Assembly: GCF_023206395.1 (NCBI RefSeq)
Contig: NZ_CP066149.1
Span: 1,612,001 to 1,676,000 of the forward strand
Direction: 5' to 3'
DNA length: 64,000 nt
Source of the DNA: Vibrio sp. ED004
GTDB lineage: Bacteria; Pseudomonadota; Gammaproteobacteria; Enterobacterales; Vibrionaceae
The first letter of the stretch is position 1; each line of letters starts with the position of its first letter. Made by a program: the position numbers and the translations under genes. The notes under the pieces were generated by a model that saw only the letters and a program-made list of their open reading frames with translations, searched no databases and was not told the origin of the DNA. Shown piece after piece: positions 55,374 through 64,000 of the stretch.

Positions 55374-56461
55374 TCGGTGCCCTTAATATCTTCCGTCAAA
55401 GCAAGATCCAAAGGCGATACTGCCAGAATGTCATTACTAACAGGCTTAGAGCTCTGAGTAATCAACGCGAGGCTAAAATATTCATAAGGGCGAATGACCA
55501 TCAAGCTACCCAGAGAGGTACTTGGCAATTGCACCTTATCGCTCGCCGCTGACTCTGTATAGCTGTATTCACCCTGCTTACCAAACACCACCGCGCCGCT
55601 TTCGCTGAGGGTAAACATAGACCCCTGACGAAGATTATCCTGTGAACCTTTGTTGATCACCACTACCTGATTCTTCGCGCTGTACTGGCTGCCATCTAAT
55701 GAACCCAAGATATTAGCAAACTGACCCGCCGCACTGGGTGCAGGATAAAACGTGGTAGAGAACTTCACCTGATCAACACCAAGTTCAGGTAGCACCAGGT
55801 CGTTAAGCAGTACCTCTTGCAGCTGAGTCTCTATATGTAAGCTGCTGAACTCAGCATCCACCTCTTTTAAGCGCGCAGTGGCAACCAAACGCAACGAGGT
55901 AATACTCGCTTGAGGTTGCTGTCGTTGATAAGTTTCAACTGCGCGGTAGATACCCCACTTTTGATGCTGTTGGTTACCTGAGATAAATAACCGGTCTGCA
56001 CCCGATAAGAAACGTTTACCATCACTAGTTCCTAATACTCGTTGTGCCGATTCGATGTCTTGCTGCTCTACCAAGCGATCAGACTGTAAATAAGGTAGAA
56101 CCAGTCCCTCGTTGACGGTAGGTACTGCTTTCTTCTCAGAAACACGAATCTTGGGGCTAAGTTTGATAACAGGCTTGAGGCTCAATACAGGCTCGCCATT
56201 AATCCAAACCAAAGACAGTTTATCTCCGGGATAAATAAGGTGAGGGTTTTCTATCTCTGGGTTCACCTGCCATAACCTTGGCCACAGCCATGGACTATCG
56301 AGATACATCGCAGAGATATCCCACAAGGTATCGCCCTTAACCACCACATACGCCTCGGGCGCGCCCTGTTTAATGGTTAAAGGTTGCTCACTATTTTCAG
56401 CCGTAGCGGCAAACGAAATCGAGGCACAAATAAGAGATAAAGCAGGGAATAAATGACGCAT
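55370..56461 (-). CDS. Secreted LysM-domain protein
   Basis: The 363-residue protein has a Sec signal (LFPALSLICASISFAATA) and one LysM domain near residues 38-85 (AYVVVKGDTLWDISAMY, NPHLIYPGDKLSLVW) that should bind peptidoglycan. About 270 residues of unassigned sequence follow. It heads the dprA-smg-yrdD operon and is divergent from def. Vibrio homologues occur at this site; the role is unknown. Confidence 0.88.
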   Translation of the reverse strand: MRHLFPALSLICASISFAATAENSEQPLTIKQGAPEAYVVVKGDTLWDISAMYLDSPWLWPRLWQVNPEIENPHLIYPGDKLSLVWINGEPVLSLKPVIKLSPKIRVSEKKAVPTVNEGLVLPYLQSDRLVEQQDIESAQRVLGTSDGKRFLSGADRLFISGNQQHQKWGIYRAVETYQRQQPQASITSLRLVATARLKEVDAEFSSLHIETQLQEVLLNDLVLPELGVDQVKFSTTFYPAPSAAGQFANILGSLDGSQYSAKNQVVVINKGSQDNLRQGSMFTLSESGAVVFGKQGEYSYTESAASDKVQLPSTSLGSLMVIRPYEYFSLALITQSSKPVSNDILAVSPLDLALTEDIKGTE

Positions 56462-56601
56462 GACCTAGGTTCCTTGGTCTGAATATATGACATCTGATTG
56501 GAGAATTACCTTCAGGATGCTGTCATTTGACCTCTAAAATGTCTAGAATTGAGCCAACAAGGTTTAAGCTGTTTCGGCACAGTTCAATATTTCGAGTGTA
56601 T

Positions 56602-57114
56602 ATGTCTGTATTACAAGTATTAACATTACCAGATGATCGTCTACGTACCGTGGCGAAACCGGTAAAAGAAGTTACCCCAGAGATTCAAAAGTTCGTTGAT
56701 GACATGATTGAAACCATGTACGACGAAGAAGGTATCGGCCTTGCGGCAACGCAAGTAGATTTCCATCAACGCATCGTTGTTATCGATATTTCAGAGACGC
56801 GTGATGAGCCTATGGTTCTGATCAACCCTGAAATCACCGAAAAGCGTGGCGAAGATGGTATCGAAGAAGGCTGCCTATCTGTACCAGGCGCTCGAGCTCT
56901 AGTACCTCGCGCTGCAGAAGTAACGGTTAAAGCATTAGACCGTGACGGCAACGAATTTACATTCGATGCTGATGACCTTCTGGCTATCTGTGTTCAGCAC
57001 GAACTTGACCACCTAGAAGGCAAGTTGTTTGTTGATTACCTATCGCCACTAAAGCGTAAACGTATCCAAGATAAGCTAGCGAAAATTAAACGTTTCAACG
57101 AGAAACAGGGTTAA
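56602..57114 (+). CDS. def: Peptide deformylase Def
   Basis: Def removes the formyl group from new proteins using Fe2+. The start at 56602 ([11 protein letters not shown]) gives 170 residues, the standard length; the frame to 56527 adds 25 non-conserved residues. Motifs are [17 protein letters not shown] (Cys ligand) and [12 protein letters not shown] (two His ligands and catalytic Glu). fmt follows after 37 bp. Confidence 0.97.
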   Translation: MSVLQVLTLPDDRLRTVAKPVKEVTPEIQKFVDDMIETMYDEEGIGLAATQVDFHQRIVVIDISETRDEPMVLINPEITEKRGEDGIEEGCLSVPGARALVPRAAEVTVKALDRDGNEFTFDADDLLAICVQHELDHLEGKLFVDYLSPLKRKRIQDKLAKIKRFNEKQG

Positions 57115-57151
57115 TCACCGCTGCTATTACTAAATTAGAAGGAAGCCTACC

Positions 57152-58099
57152 TTGAGTCAGTCTTTAAGAATTGTCTTCGCAGGTACTCCGGATTTCGCCG
57201 CCCGTCACTTGGCGGCGTTGTTGTCTTCGGAGCATGAAGTTATTGCTGTTTACACACAGCCAGATCGTCCAGCAGGCCGTGGTAAAAAACTAACTGCGAG
57301 CCCAGTAAAAAACATCGCACTTGAAAACAACATTCCGGTTTACCAACCAGAAAACTTCAAGTCAGATGAAGCTAAGCAAGAACTAGCGGATTTAAATGCT
57401 GACATCATGGTTGTTGTAGCGTACGGCTTATTGCTTCCACAAGTGGTTTTAGATACACCTCGCTTAGGTTGTATCAATGTGCATGGTTCTATCTTGCCGC
57501 GCTGGCGTGGTGCTGCTCCTATCCAACGTTCTATTTGGGCGGGTGATAAAGAGACAGGCGTAACGATCATGCAGATGGATATTGGCCTAGATACGGGTGA
57601 CATGCTAAGCATCGCAACGCTACCAATTGAAGCGACAGATACCAGTGCTTCGATGTATGAAAAGCTAGCTGGCCTTGGCCCTGATGCGCTTGTTGAGTGT
57701 TTGTCTGACATCGCTTCTGGTAAAGCGGTAGCTGAGAAGCAAGACGACGAACTTGCTAACTACGCGAAGAAGCTAAGTAAAGAAGAAGCGCGTATCAACT
57801 GGAGTGATGACGCGGCTCATATTGAGCGCTGCATTCGTGCTTTCAACCCATGGCCAATGAGCCACTTTGAAGCTGCGGAAAACAGCATCAAAGTATGGCA
57901 AAGCCGTGTAGCAGAGCAAACCTCTAACAAGCCTGCAGGTACTATTCTGCAAGCCGATAAAACGGGTATCTACGTAGCAACAGGACAAGGTGTACTTGTT
58001 CTTGAACAGCTACAAGTGCCTGGTAAAAAAGCCATGTCAGTTCAGGACATCTTGAACTCTCGTGCAAGCTGGTTTGAAGTTGGAACTCAACTTTCTTAA
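57152..58099 (+). CDS. fmt: Methionyl-tRNA formyltransferase Fmt
   Basis: Fmt formylates initiator Met-tRNA with 10-formyl-THF. The 315-residue chain has FAGTPDFAA, the catalytic [17 protein letters not shown] (Asn, His) and DIGLDTGDM. It starts with TTG at 57152 after AGAAGGAAG. It is the second gene of def-fmt-rsmB. Confidence 0.96.
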   Translation: MSQSLRIVFAGTPDFAARHLAALLSSEHEVIAVYTQPDRPAGRGKKLTASPVKNIALENNIPVYQPENFKSDEAKQELADLNADIMVVVAYGLLLPQVVLDTPRLGCINVHGSILPRWRGAAPIQRSIWAGDKETGVTIMQMDIGLDTGDMLSIATLPIEATDTSASMYEKLAGLGPDALVECLSDIASGKAVAEKQDDELANYAKKLSKEEARINWSDDAAHIERCIRAFNPWPMSHFEAAENSIKVWQSRVAEQTSNKPAGTILQADKTGIYVATGQGVLVLEQLQVPGKKAMSVQDILNSRASWFEVGTQLS

Positions 58100-58190
58100 T
58101 CGCTTTTAAAGCTGCCATAAGCGCAGCTTAGAAAACCTTTACGAGGGCAGAGATGCCCTCATGTATTCAAATAAATATTCGGTACCCCTC

Positions 58191-59471
58191 ATGAATGTTC
58201 GCGCTGCTGCTGCAAATGTCCTATTCCAAGTTGTCGATAAAGGCCACTCTCTTTCACACGCTCTCCCTGCGGCTCAAAAAACGATCCGCCCGCGAGACCA
58301 TGCTCTATTGCAAGAGATTTGCTACGGCGCACTTCGTTACCTGCCTCGTCTAGAGTCAATCGCTAACGAACTGATGGAAAACCCGCTTAAAGGTAAAAAG
58401 CGTGTATTCCACCACCTTATTTTGGTGGGCATTTACCAACTGAGTTTCATGCGTATTCCTTCGCACGCTGCCGTTGCGGAAACCGTTGAGGGCACCAAAA
58501 CACTGCGTGGTCCAAGCCTAAGTGGTTTGATCAACGCGGTATTACGTAGCTACCTACGTGACCAAGAAGAGCTAGATGAGAAAGCGGTTAGCCACAATGC
58601 GGGCAAATACGGCCACCCAAGCTGGATTCTAAAAATGCTTCAAGAGAGCTACCCAGATCAATGGGAGCAACTGGTTGAAGCAAACAACAGCAAGGCACCA
58701 ATGTGGTTGCGCGTAAACCGCCAACACCACACGCGTGACGAGTATGTTGAACTGCTTAAAAACGAAAACATTGAATACACACTGCACCCAGAAGCGGCGG
58801 ATGCCATAAAATTGGCCGCACCTTGCGATGTGACTTTACTACCTGGCTTCGACAGAGGTTGGGTATCAGTACAAGACGCAGCGGCTCAGCTTTCTGTAGA
58901 TTACCTAACACCAAAAGATGGTGAGCTAATCCTAGACTGTTGTGCAGCCCCAGGCGGTAAAACCGCACACATTCTTGAGCACACTAACGACACTGAAGTG
59001 GTTGCCATTGACTGTGATATTAAACGCCTAGACCGTGTTTACGATAACCTTGAACGTCTACAACTGCGTGCCGACGTAATTTGTGGCGATGCTCGCTACC
59101 CTGAAGAGTGGTGGATGGGCGATAAGTTCGACCGTATCCTACTTGATGCGCCTTGTTCTGCGACAGGTGTAATCCGCCGTCACCCTGACATCAAGTGGCT
59201 ACGTCGTGCATCTGATATTGATGCACTTGCGGAACTGCAAAGTGAGATCATGGATGCAATGTGGCGTCAGCTGAAAGAAGGCGGAACCATGGTTTACGCG
59301 ACATGCTCTATCACACCGCAAGAGAACGTTCTGCAAGTGAAAGCTTTCCTAGAGCGTACCGAGAACGCAACGCTGGTTGGGTCTGATATCGAAAATCCGG
59401 GTCGTCAAATACTGCCTGGTGAAGAAGATATGGATGGCTTCTACTACGCAGTTCTAGTAAAACAGGCATAA
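58191..59471 (+). CDS. rsmB: 16S rRNA m5C967 methyltransferase RsmB
   Basis: RsmB methylates C967 of 16S rRNA with SAM. The 426-residue chain has an N-terminal NusB-like domain, SAM loop [29 protein letters not shown] (first catalytic Cys in APCS) and [11 protein letters not shown] (second Cys). The start is uncertain: ATG at 58191 ([11 protein letters not shown]) fits the family but lacks a ribosome site, and ATG at 58161 follows a hairpin GAGGGC-AGAGAT-GCCCTC (58143-58160). Confidence 0.93.
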   Translation: MNVRAAAANVLFQVVDKGHSLSHALPAAQKTIRPRDHALLQEICYGALRYLPRLESIANELMENPLKGKKRVFHHLILVGIYQLSFMRIPSHAAVAETVEGTKTLRGPSLSGLINAVLRSYLRDQEELDEKAVSHNAGKYGHPSWILKMLQESYPDQWEQLVEANNSKAPMWLRVNRQHHTRDEYVELLKNENIEYTLHPEAADAIKLAAPCDVTLLPGFDRGWVSVQDAAAQLSVDYLTPKDGELILDCCAAPGGKTAHILEHTNDTEVVAIDCDIKRLDRVYDNLERLQLRADVICGDARYPEEWWMGDKFDRILLDAPCSATGVIRRHPDIKWLRRASDIDALAELQSEIMDAMWRQLKEGGTMVYATCSITPQENVLQVKAFLERTENATLVGSDIENPGRQILPGEEDMDGFYYAVLVKQA

Positions 59472-59477
59472 CAATTA

Positions 59478-59517
59478 ACAGCGGCTAAGAATTTATTTCT
59501 TAGCCGCTGTTTCTTTC
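59478..59517 (+). terminator. Rho-independent terminator after rsmB
   Basis: ACAGCGGCTAAGA, short loop, TCTTAGCCGCTGT and TTCTTTC. It ends def-fmt-rsmB before trkA. Confidence 0.9.
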
Positions 59518-59580
59518 TAGTGCATTATCGAAGCAAAATGAGTGCACTAGAATTACAACGGCGAAAATAAGAGAAAGGCT

Positions 59581-60957
59581 ATGAAGATCATTATCCTAGG
59601 TGCTGGACAAGTAGGCGGTACCCTTGCTGAAAACCTAGTAGGTGAAAACAATGACATCACGATCGTCGACCGTAATGCCGACCGACTGCGTGAACTTCAA
59701 GACAAATACGACCTTAGGGTTGTAAACGGCTATGCCAGCCACCCGAACACACTACGTGAAGCGGGTGCGCAAGATGCCGACATGTTGGTTGCCGTAACCA
59801 ACATGGATGAAACCAACATGGCTGCATGTCAAGTTGCCTTCTCTCTTTTCAACACGCCAAACCGAATTGCCCGTATTCGCTCTCCAGAATATCTAGAAGA
59901 GAAAGAAGCGCTGTTCAAATCTGGTGCCATCCCGGTTGATCACCTGATCGCACCGGAAGAACTGGTCACCAGCTACATCGAACGTTTAATTCAATACCCA
60001 GGCGCACTACAAGTGGTGAGCTTCGCAGAGCAGAAAGTGAGCCTAGTGGCGGTAAAAGCCTACTATGGTGGCCCACTGGTTGGTAATGCCCTGTCTGCTT
60101 TACGTGAGCACATGCCGCACATCGATACACGTGTAGCGGCTATCTTCCGTCAAGGTCGCCCTATTCGCCCACAAGGCACCACCATCATTGAAGCCGATGA
60201 TGAAGTGTTCTTTGTAGCGGCAAGTAACCATATCCGCTCAGTGATGAGTGAGCTACAACGCCTAGAGAAACCGTACCGCCGCATCATGATTGTCGGTGGT
60301 GGTAACATTGGTGCAAGCTTGGCGAAACGCCTTGAGCAGAGCTACAGCATCAAGCTTATCGAGCGCAGCTACACTCGTGCCGAGAAGCTGTCTGAAGAGT
60401 TAGAAAACACCATAGTATTCTGTGGTGACGCAGCAGACCAAGAGCTGCTCACCGAAGAGAACATCGATCAAGTTGATGTGTTCATCGCCCTAACCAATGA
60501 AGATGAAACCAACATCATGTCTGCGATGCTGGCTAAGCGCATGGGTGCCAAGAAAGTAATGGTACTGATTCAGCGTGGTGCTTACGTCGACCTTGTTCAG
60601 GGAGGTGTGATTGATATTGCGATCTCTCCACAACAAGCAACCATTTCTGCGCTGCTTACTCACGTTCGTCGTGCTGATATTGTTAACGTATCATCTCTAC
60701 GTCGCGGCGCTGCAGAGGCGATCGAAGCGATTGCTCACGGTGACGAAACCACATCTAAAGTCGTTGGCCGAGCAATTGGCGACATCAAACTGCCACCGGG
60801 CACGACTATTGGTGCGATTGTTCGCGGAGAAGAGGTACTTATCGCGCACGATAGAACCGTAATCGAACAAGATGACCACGTAGTGATGTTCCTAGTGGAC
60901 AAGAAATACGTACCTGATGTTGAGTCTCTATTCCAACCGAGCCCGTTCTTCTTATAG
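59581..60957 (+). CDS. trkA: Trk potassium uptake NAD-binding subunit TrkA
   Basis: TrkA gates the TrkH channel from the cytoplasm. The 458-residue chain has two RCK units, each with a Rossmann loop ([14 protein letters not shown] at the N-terminus; [14 protein letters not shown] near 240) followed by a TrkA_C domain. AAAGG lies just before the ATG. It is followed by trkH after 76 bp. Confidence 0.97.
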   Translation: MKIIILGAGQVGGTLAENLVGENNDITIVDRNADRLRELQDKYDLRVVNGYASHPNTLREAGAQDADMLVAVTNMDETNMAACQVAFSLFNTPNRIARIRSPEYLEEKEALFKSGAIPVDHLIAPEELVTSYIERLIQYPGALQVVSFAEQKVSLVAVKAYYGGPLVGNALSALREHMPHIDTRVAAIFRQGRPIRPQGTTIIEADDEVFFVAASNHIRSVMSELQRLEKPYRRIMIVGGGNIGASLAKRLEQSYSIKLIERSYTRAEKLSEELENTIVFCGDAADQELLTEENIDQVDVFIALTNEDETNIMSAMLAKRMGAKKVMVLIQRGAYVDLVQGGVIDIAISPQQATISALLTHVRRADIVNVSSLRRGAAEAIEAIAHGDETTSKVVGRAIGDIKLPPGTTIGAIVRGEEVLIAHDRTVIEQDDHVVMFLVDKKYVPDVESLFQPSPFFL

Positions 60958-61033
60958 CCTTGTTTCGTAAGCGTCTTCTCATAACCTTCTTGTGAGAACG
61001 AGGCTCCGACACAAAGCGATGGTCTATTAAGCT

Positions 61034-62479
61034 ATGGTCAACTTTCGTCCGATATTATTAGTGATAGGGTTAGTGTTATCAAAACTCGCCCTTTTCATGT
61101 ACATCCCCACATTGGTTGCCTTCTTTACTGGCACCGGTGGCTTCCTCGAGTTTGGTCAATCAGTGGTGATCACGCACATCGTCGCGTTCATCTGCTTGAG
61201 TTTGGGTCGCTCCGCTAAGTTTCGGCTTGGGGTGCGGGATATGTTCCTTATCACCTCTCTAGTGTGGACAATAGCCAGTGCCTTCGCCGCGCTGCCATTT
61301 GTGTTCATCAACCATATCAGCTTCACTGACGCCTACTTTGAAACCATGTCCGGTATTACTACGACAGGTTCCACGGTACTGAGTGGCTTAGATAGCATGG
61401 CGCCAAGTATTCTATTATGGCGCTCTATACTGCAATGGTTAGGTGGCATCGGTTTCATCGTTATGGCGGTAGCCGTTCTACCAATGCTCAACGTCGGTGG
61501 TATGCGCCTGTTCCAAACCGAGTCTTCCGATTGGTCAGATAAAAGCAGCCCGAGAGCGAAAACCGTCGCCAAGAACATCGTAGCGGTTTACCTGGTATTA
61601 ACAGGCTTGTGCTTGGTGAGCTATCTGTTTGCAGGCATGAGCGTGTTTGATGCCATCAACCACTCATTCACTACGCTTTCTACAGGCGGTTACTCAACCT
61701 CAGACGGTTCTATGAACCACTTCTCCAACAGCGCTCACTGGGTGGGCACCGTGTTCATGTTCTTAGGTGGCCTACCATTCCTACTCTTTGTCAGTGCGCT
61801 GCGCGGTAGAAAGCTCTCTATCCTCTACAAAGATGCCCAAGTGAGAGGCTTCGCTTACCTTTTCTTAGTCACCAGTGCGGTGATCTCCACATGGCTAGTG
61901 GTCAGGGATGGCTACACAGTATTGGATGCACTACGTGTCTCGATGTTCAACATCGTATCGGTTGTGACTACCACAGGTTTTGGCTTGGAAGACTTCACAG
62001 CGTGGGGCGCTCTGCCAACCACCTTGTTTGCCTTCCTGATGATGGCGGGGGCTTGTTCAGGCTCAACCTCTGGTGGTATCAAAATCTTCCGCTTCCAGAT
62101 AGCGATGACTATGCTTCACAAACAGATGATGAAGCTGATTCACCCATCAGGCGTATTTGTTCAACGCTATAACCAACGTCCTGTCAGCGACGACATCGTG
62201 CGTTCATTGGTAGCGTTTGGTTTGATGTTCTTTATTACGATTATCTTAATTGCTGGTGGCTTGAGTGCGATGGGTTTAGACCCAATCACCAGTATCTCAG
62301 GCGCTATTACTGCAGTTGCCAACGTTGGCCCAGGTATGGGCAGTGTGATTGGCCCGACGGGTAACTTTGCTCCACTGCCAGACGCCGCTAAGTGGTTATT
62401 GAGCCTAGGTATGTTGATGGGAAGGCTTGAGATACTGACACTGATCGTTCTATTCTTCCCAGCCTTCTGGCGACGCTAA
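61034..62479 (+). CDS. trkH: Trk potassium channel subunit TrkH
   Basis: The 481-residue inner-membrane K+ channel subunit has four pore repeats with selectivity-filter strands such as MSGITTTGSTVLSG, FTTLSTGGYSTSDG, SVVTTTGFGLEDF and AVANVGPGMGSV. Length matches TrkH/TrkG. It depends on TrkA, encoded just upstream. Confidence 0.97.
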   Translation: MVNFRPILLVIGLVLSKLALFMYIPTLVAFFTGTGGFLEFGQSVVITHIVAFICLSLGRSAKFRLGVRDMFLITSLVWTIASAFAALPFVFINHISFTDAYFETMSGITTTGSTVLSGLDSMAPSILLWRSILQWLGGIGFIVMAVAVLPMLNVGGMRLFQTESSDWSDKSSPRAKTVAKNIVAVYLVLTGLCLVSYLFAGMSVFDAINHSFTTLSTGGYSTSDGSMNHFSNSAHWVGTVFMFLGGLPFLLFVSALRGRKLSILYKDAQVRGFAYLFLVTSAVISTWLVVRDGYTVLDALRVSMFNIVSVVTTTGFGLEDFTAWGALPTTLFAFLMMAGACSGSTSGGIKIFRFQIAMTMLHKQMMKLIHPSGVFVQRYNQRPVSDDIVRSLVAFGLMFFITIILIAGGLSAMGLDPITSISGAITAVANVGPGMGSVIGPTGNFAPLPDAAKWLLSLGMLMGRLEILTLIVLFFPAFWRR

Positions 62480-62505
62480 TTGCACGAATATTTAAGGAAA
62501 CAGAG

Positions 62506-63045
62506 ATGAAATCATACCTACTTATCGCAAGCGCACTGCTGAGCAGTTCAGCCTTCGCCGACCAGTTGGTGACTCTACCTGATGGTAAAGAAATTTTACT
62601 GAAAGACGATTTCACATGGCAATATCATAGTAAGATCTCATCTGACGGAGAGCCTGCACTAAAAAGTATTCCGATAGCCAAAAGTACGCGCGGGACTACA
62701 ATCACGATTGGTGATACAAAACCAAGCTTACAGGTTTCTAAATCAGGTGTGGATGTTTTGATTGGGGCTGGACTCTACGAAAATGAGCAGTTGATTCTAC
62801 CGATATCTATTACTAACCAGAGCACGCAAGCGGTAGTGTTAGTAACCTTAAAAGTTACGGTCTATTCACCAACGGGTGAGCTACTTCATCAAGAAAGCAT
62901 TAATACATGGCAATCTATCAAACGTATGGCAGACACTTACCTTCGTCCACAAACTTCTGCCGAAGGTAAGTACTTAGCAATTGATGTTGATAAGTACCCG
63001 GAATATAAAATCGATGTCGAGATTACCGACGTTTCAACACGTTAG
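62506..63045 (+). CDS. Secreted protein, possibly DUF3157
   Basis: The 179-residue protein has a Sec signal (SYLLIASALLSSSAFA) and a short N-terminal segment (LPDGKEILLKDDFTWQY) typical of what I recall as DUF3157 proteins of vibrios. A beta-rich domain resembling an immunoglobulin-like fold follows (LPISITNQSTQAVVLVTLKV). It begins 26 bp after trkH with AAGGAAACAGAG as ribosome site and may be read with trkH. Function unknown. Confidence 0.78.
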   Translation: MKSYLLIASALLSSSAFADQLVTLPDGKEILLKDDFTWQYHSKISSDGEPALKSIPIAKSTRGTTITIGDTKPSLQVSKSGVDVLIGAGLYENEQLILPISITNQSTQAVVLVTLKVTVYSPTGELLHQESINTWQSIKRMADTYLRPQTSAEGKYLAIDVDKYPEYKIDVEITDVSTR

Positions 63046-63063
63046 AAGTCTATCGTAGTAACG

Positions 63064-63717
63064 CTAAACCGGAGTCACGTACAAGTAGATAGCGAAGAAA
63101 TGGCAAGCGCAGCCCGCCAACACAAACAAGTGCCAGATGGCATGATTATATGGGATGCGTTTTGCCACATAGAAAATCACACCCAGCGAGTAAATCACAC
63201 CACCGAGTGCTAGTAGCACCAAACCACCCATCTCGATATTCATCGCCAGTTGATATACCACAATCAACGACAACCAACCCATCGCCAAGTAAGTCACCAA
63301 TGACAAACGCTTAAATCGGTAGACGAAGGCAATCTTCATAATGATGCCCACCAGCGCGATTCCCCAAATTACCGCCATCAAGCCCATCGCCAATGGTGTT
63401 CTTAAACTCACCAATAAAAATGGCGTGTAGCTGCCCGCGATCAGTAAGTAGATCGCACAGTGATCGAGGGTTTTCAGTAGGCGCTTAGTCTTTTCTGTGG
63501 TGATCGAGTGATAAAGCGTGGAAGCGAGAAAGAGTAGGATAATACTGCTGCCATACACCGCCATGCTCGCAATAGTCAGCATGTCGGCTTGATGGTCAAA
63601 CGCACGAATCAGTAGCAGAATCAAACCAACCAAGCCAAGCACAACACCCAAGCCATGAGTTATCGCATTAGCGCGTTCTTCGATGTTGCTGTATTCGCTC
63701 GCCGATGATGCAGACAT
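63064..63717 (-). CDS. Hemolysin III family (PAQR-type) membrane protein
   Basis: The 217-residue protein has seven membrane helices and the HlyIII/PAQR signatures: [11 protein letters not shown] near the start, STLYHS in helix 2-3 and the final [20 protein letters not shown]. Conserved His residues probably bind zinc. The start at 63717 ([10 protein letters not shown]) has AGGA before it; the longer frame to 63744 is less likely. Haemolysis is unproven for most members. Confidence 0.9.
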   Translation of the reverse strand: MSASSASEYSNIEERANAITHGLGVVLGLVGLILLLIRAFDHQADMLTIASMAVYGSSIILLFLASTLYHSITTEKTKRLLKTLDHCAIYLLIAGSYTPFLLVSLRTPLAMGLMAVIWGIALVGIIMKIAFVYRFKRLSLVTYLAMGWLSLIVVYQLAMNIEMGGLVLLALGGVIYSLGVIFYVAKRIPYNHAIWHLFVLAGCACHFFAIYLYVTPV

Positions 63718-63873
63718 GAGTATCCTACTAGAGTAAATGTTCAATTGACCTAGTATTGCACATTAAGCTTACACGTGTAAGCTTAAATTTTTATGACATC
63801 TTTTATGACATCAATGACGCCTAAACTGTGTGATGAGACTGTGCTCTCTAAAGCTAAAGAACCAAAGGGTCAA

Positions 63874-64000
63874 CTAAGAGGCGCTATCTAGATACTCAAG
63901 TACCATCTTGCCAGCTTCTTCCGGAGAGGTATCCAATGGCACACTCAATTGACGCTGTAACTGACCTACTCCCAATAAACTCGCCAACATGCCTTTTGCA
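63874..64000 (-). CDS. C-terminal end of an unidentified protein, cut by the window edge
   Basis: An open frame enters from beyond 64000 and ends with TAG at 63874, giving 41 residues (KGMLASLLGVGQLQRQL, PEEAGKMVLEYLDSAS). The amphipathic helices resemble the last helix pair of TetR-type regulators, but this is only a guess. The start is outside the window. Confidence 0.5.
   Translation of the reverse strand, partial: AKGMLASLLGVGQLQRQLSVPLDTSPEEAGKMVLEYLDSAS

Overview
The window is chromosomal DNA of a Vibrio, probably near the replication origin of the larger chromosome. Three things point there: Vibrio-type 16S rRNA, gene blocks in the order known from Vibrio and other gamma-proteobacteria (rho-trxA-rhlB-gppA; trkH-trkA-rsmB-fmt-def / lysM-dprA-smg-yrdD / purEK-tsaC-hemF-aroE-yrdB-yrdA-rrn), and three ParB/parS-like 16-mers within 7.1 kb. 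The Splendidus clade is a guess. Most of the sequence is core genome. I see no insertion sequence, prophage, integron or CRISPR array.

Layout. 1-1318 is the 5' part of a 16S gene (minus strand), followed upstream by its leader and P1-type promoter. 1.9-4.7 kb holds ubiD, a small 2Fe-2S ferredoxin and fre (minus). 4.8-10.6 kb holds a secreted unknown, rho, trxA, and the divergent rhlB-gppA pair. 10.9-15.6 kb is more variable: a CadC/ToxR-type membrane regulator broken by an in-frame stop, a TerC-family protein, a short MscS-like channel, the queuosine-precursor transporter yhhQ and a small unknown. 15.7-22.1 kb holds recQ, rarD, an AraC regulator, a LysE exporter and ggt. 22.1-22.7 kb, between ggt and tpx, is a CsrB-type regulatory RNA with about 28 GGA motifs and a GacA/UvrY/VarA-type upstream site. 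Then come tpx and uvrD.

25.9-28.4 kb is a four-gene bufferin-type cluster: a Cys4 DUF2282 precursor, a DUF692/MNIO maturase, a DUF2063 partner and a DoxX membrane protein. It is predicted to make a copper-binding, post-translationally modified periplasmic peptide, and is the most interesting system in the window. 28.4-33 kb holds a small unknown, a Bcr/CflA exporter divergent from a LysR regulator, and an aminopeptidase P. A palindromic element of about 165 bp separates these from thiCEFSGH (minus, 33.3-39.4 kb), which a TPP riboswitch controls. crcB and a Tat-exported multicopper oxidase with a Fur-box-like site follow.

41.8-47.9 kb is a complete rRNA operon on the minus strand: 16S, tRNA-Glu, tRNA-Lys, tRNA-Val, 23S, 5S, tRNA-Asp, tRNA-Trp, terminator. 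A decayed second tRNA-Trp/terminator unit lies beyond it. 48-63.7 kb is the yrdA-to-trkH block, then a DUF3157-like protein, a hemolysin III family protein and the C-terminus of an unidentified gene at the window edge.

The two 16S copies lie in direct orientation 46.2 kb apart and differ by three substitutions and three homopolymer-length changes that I noticed.
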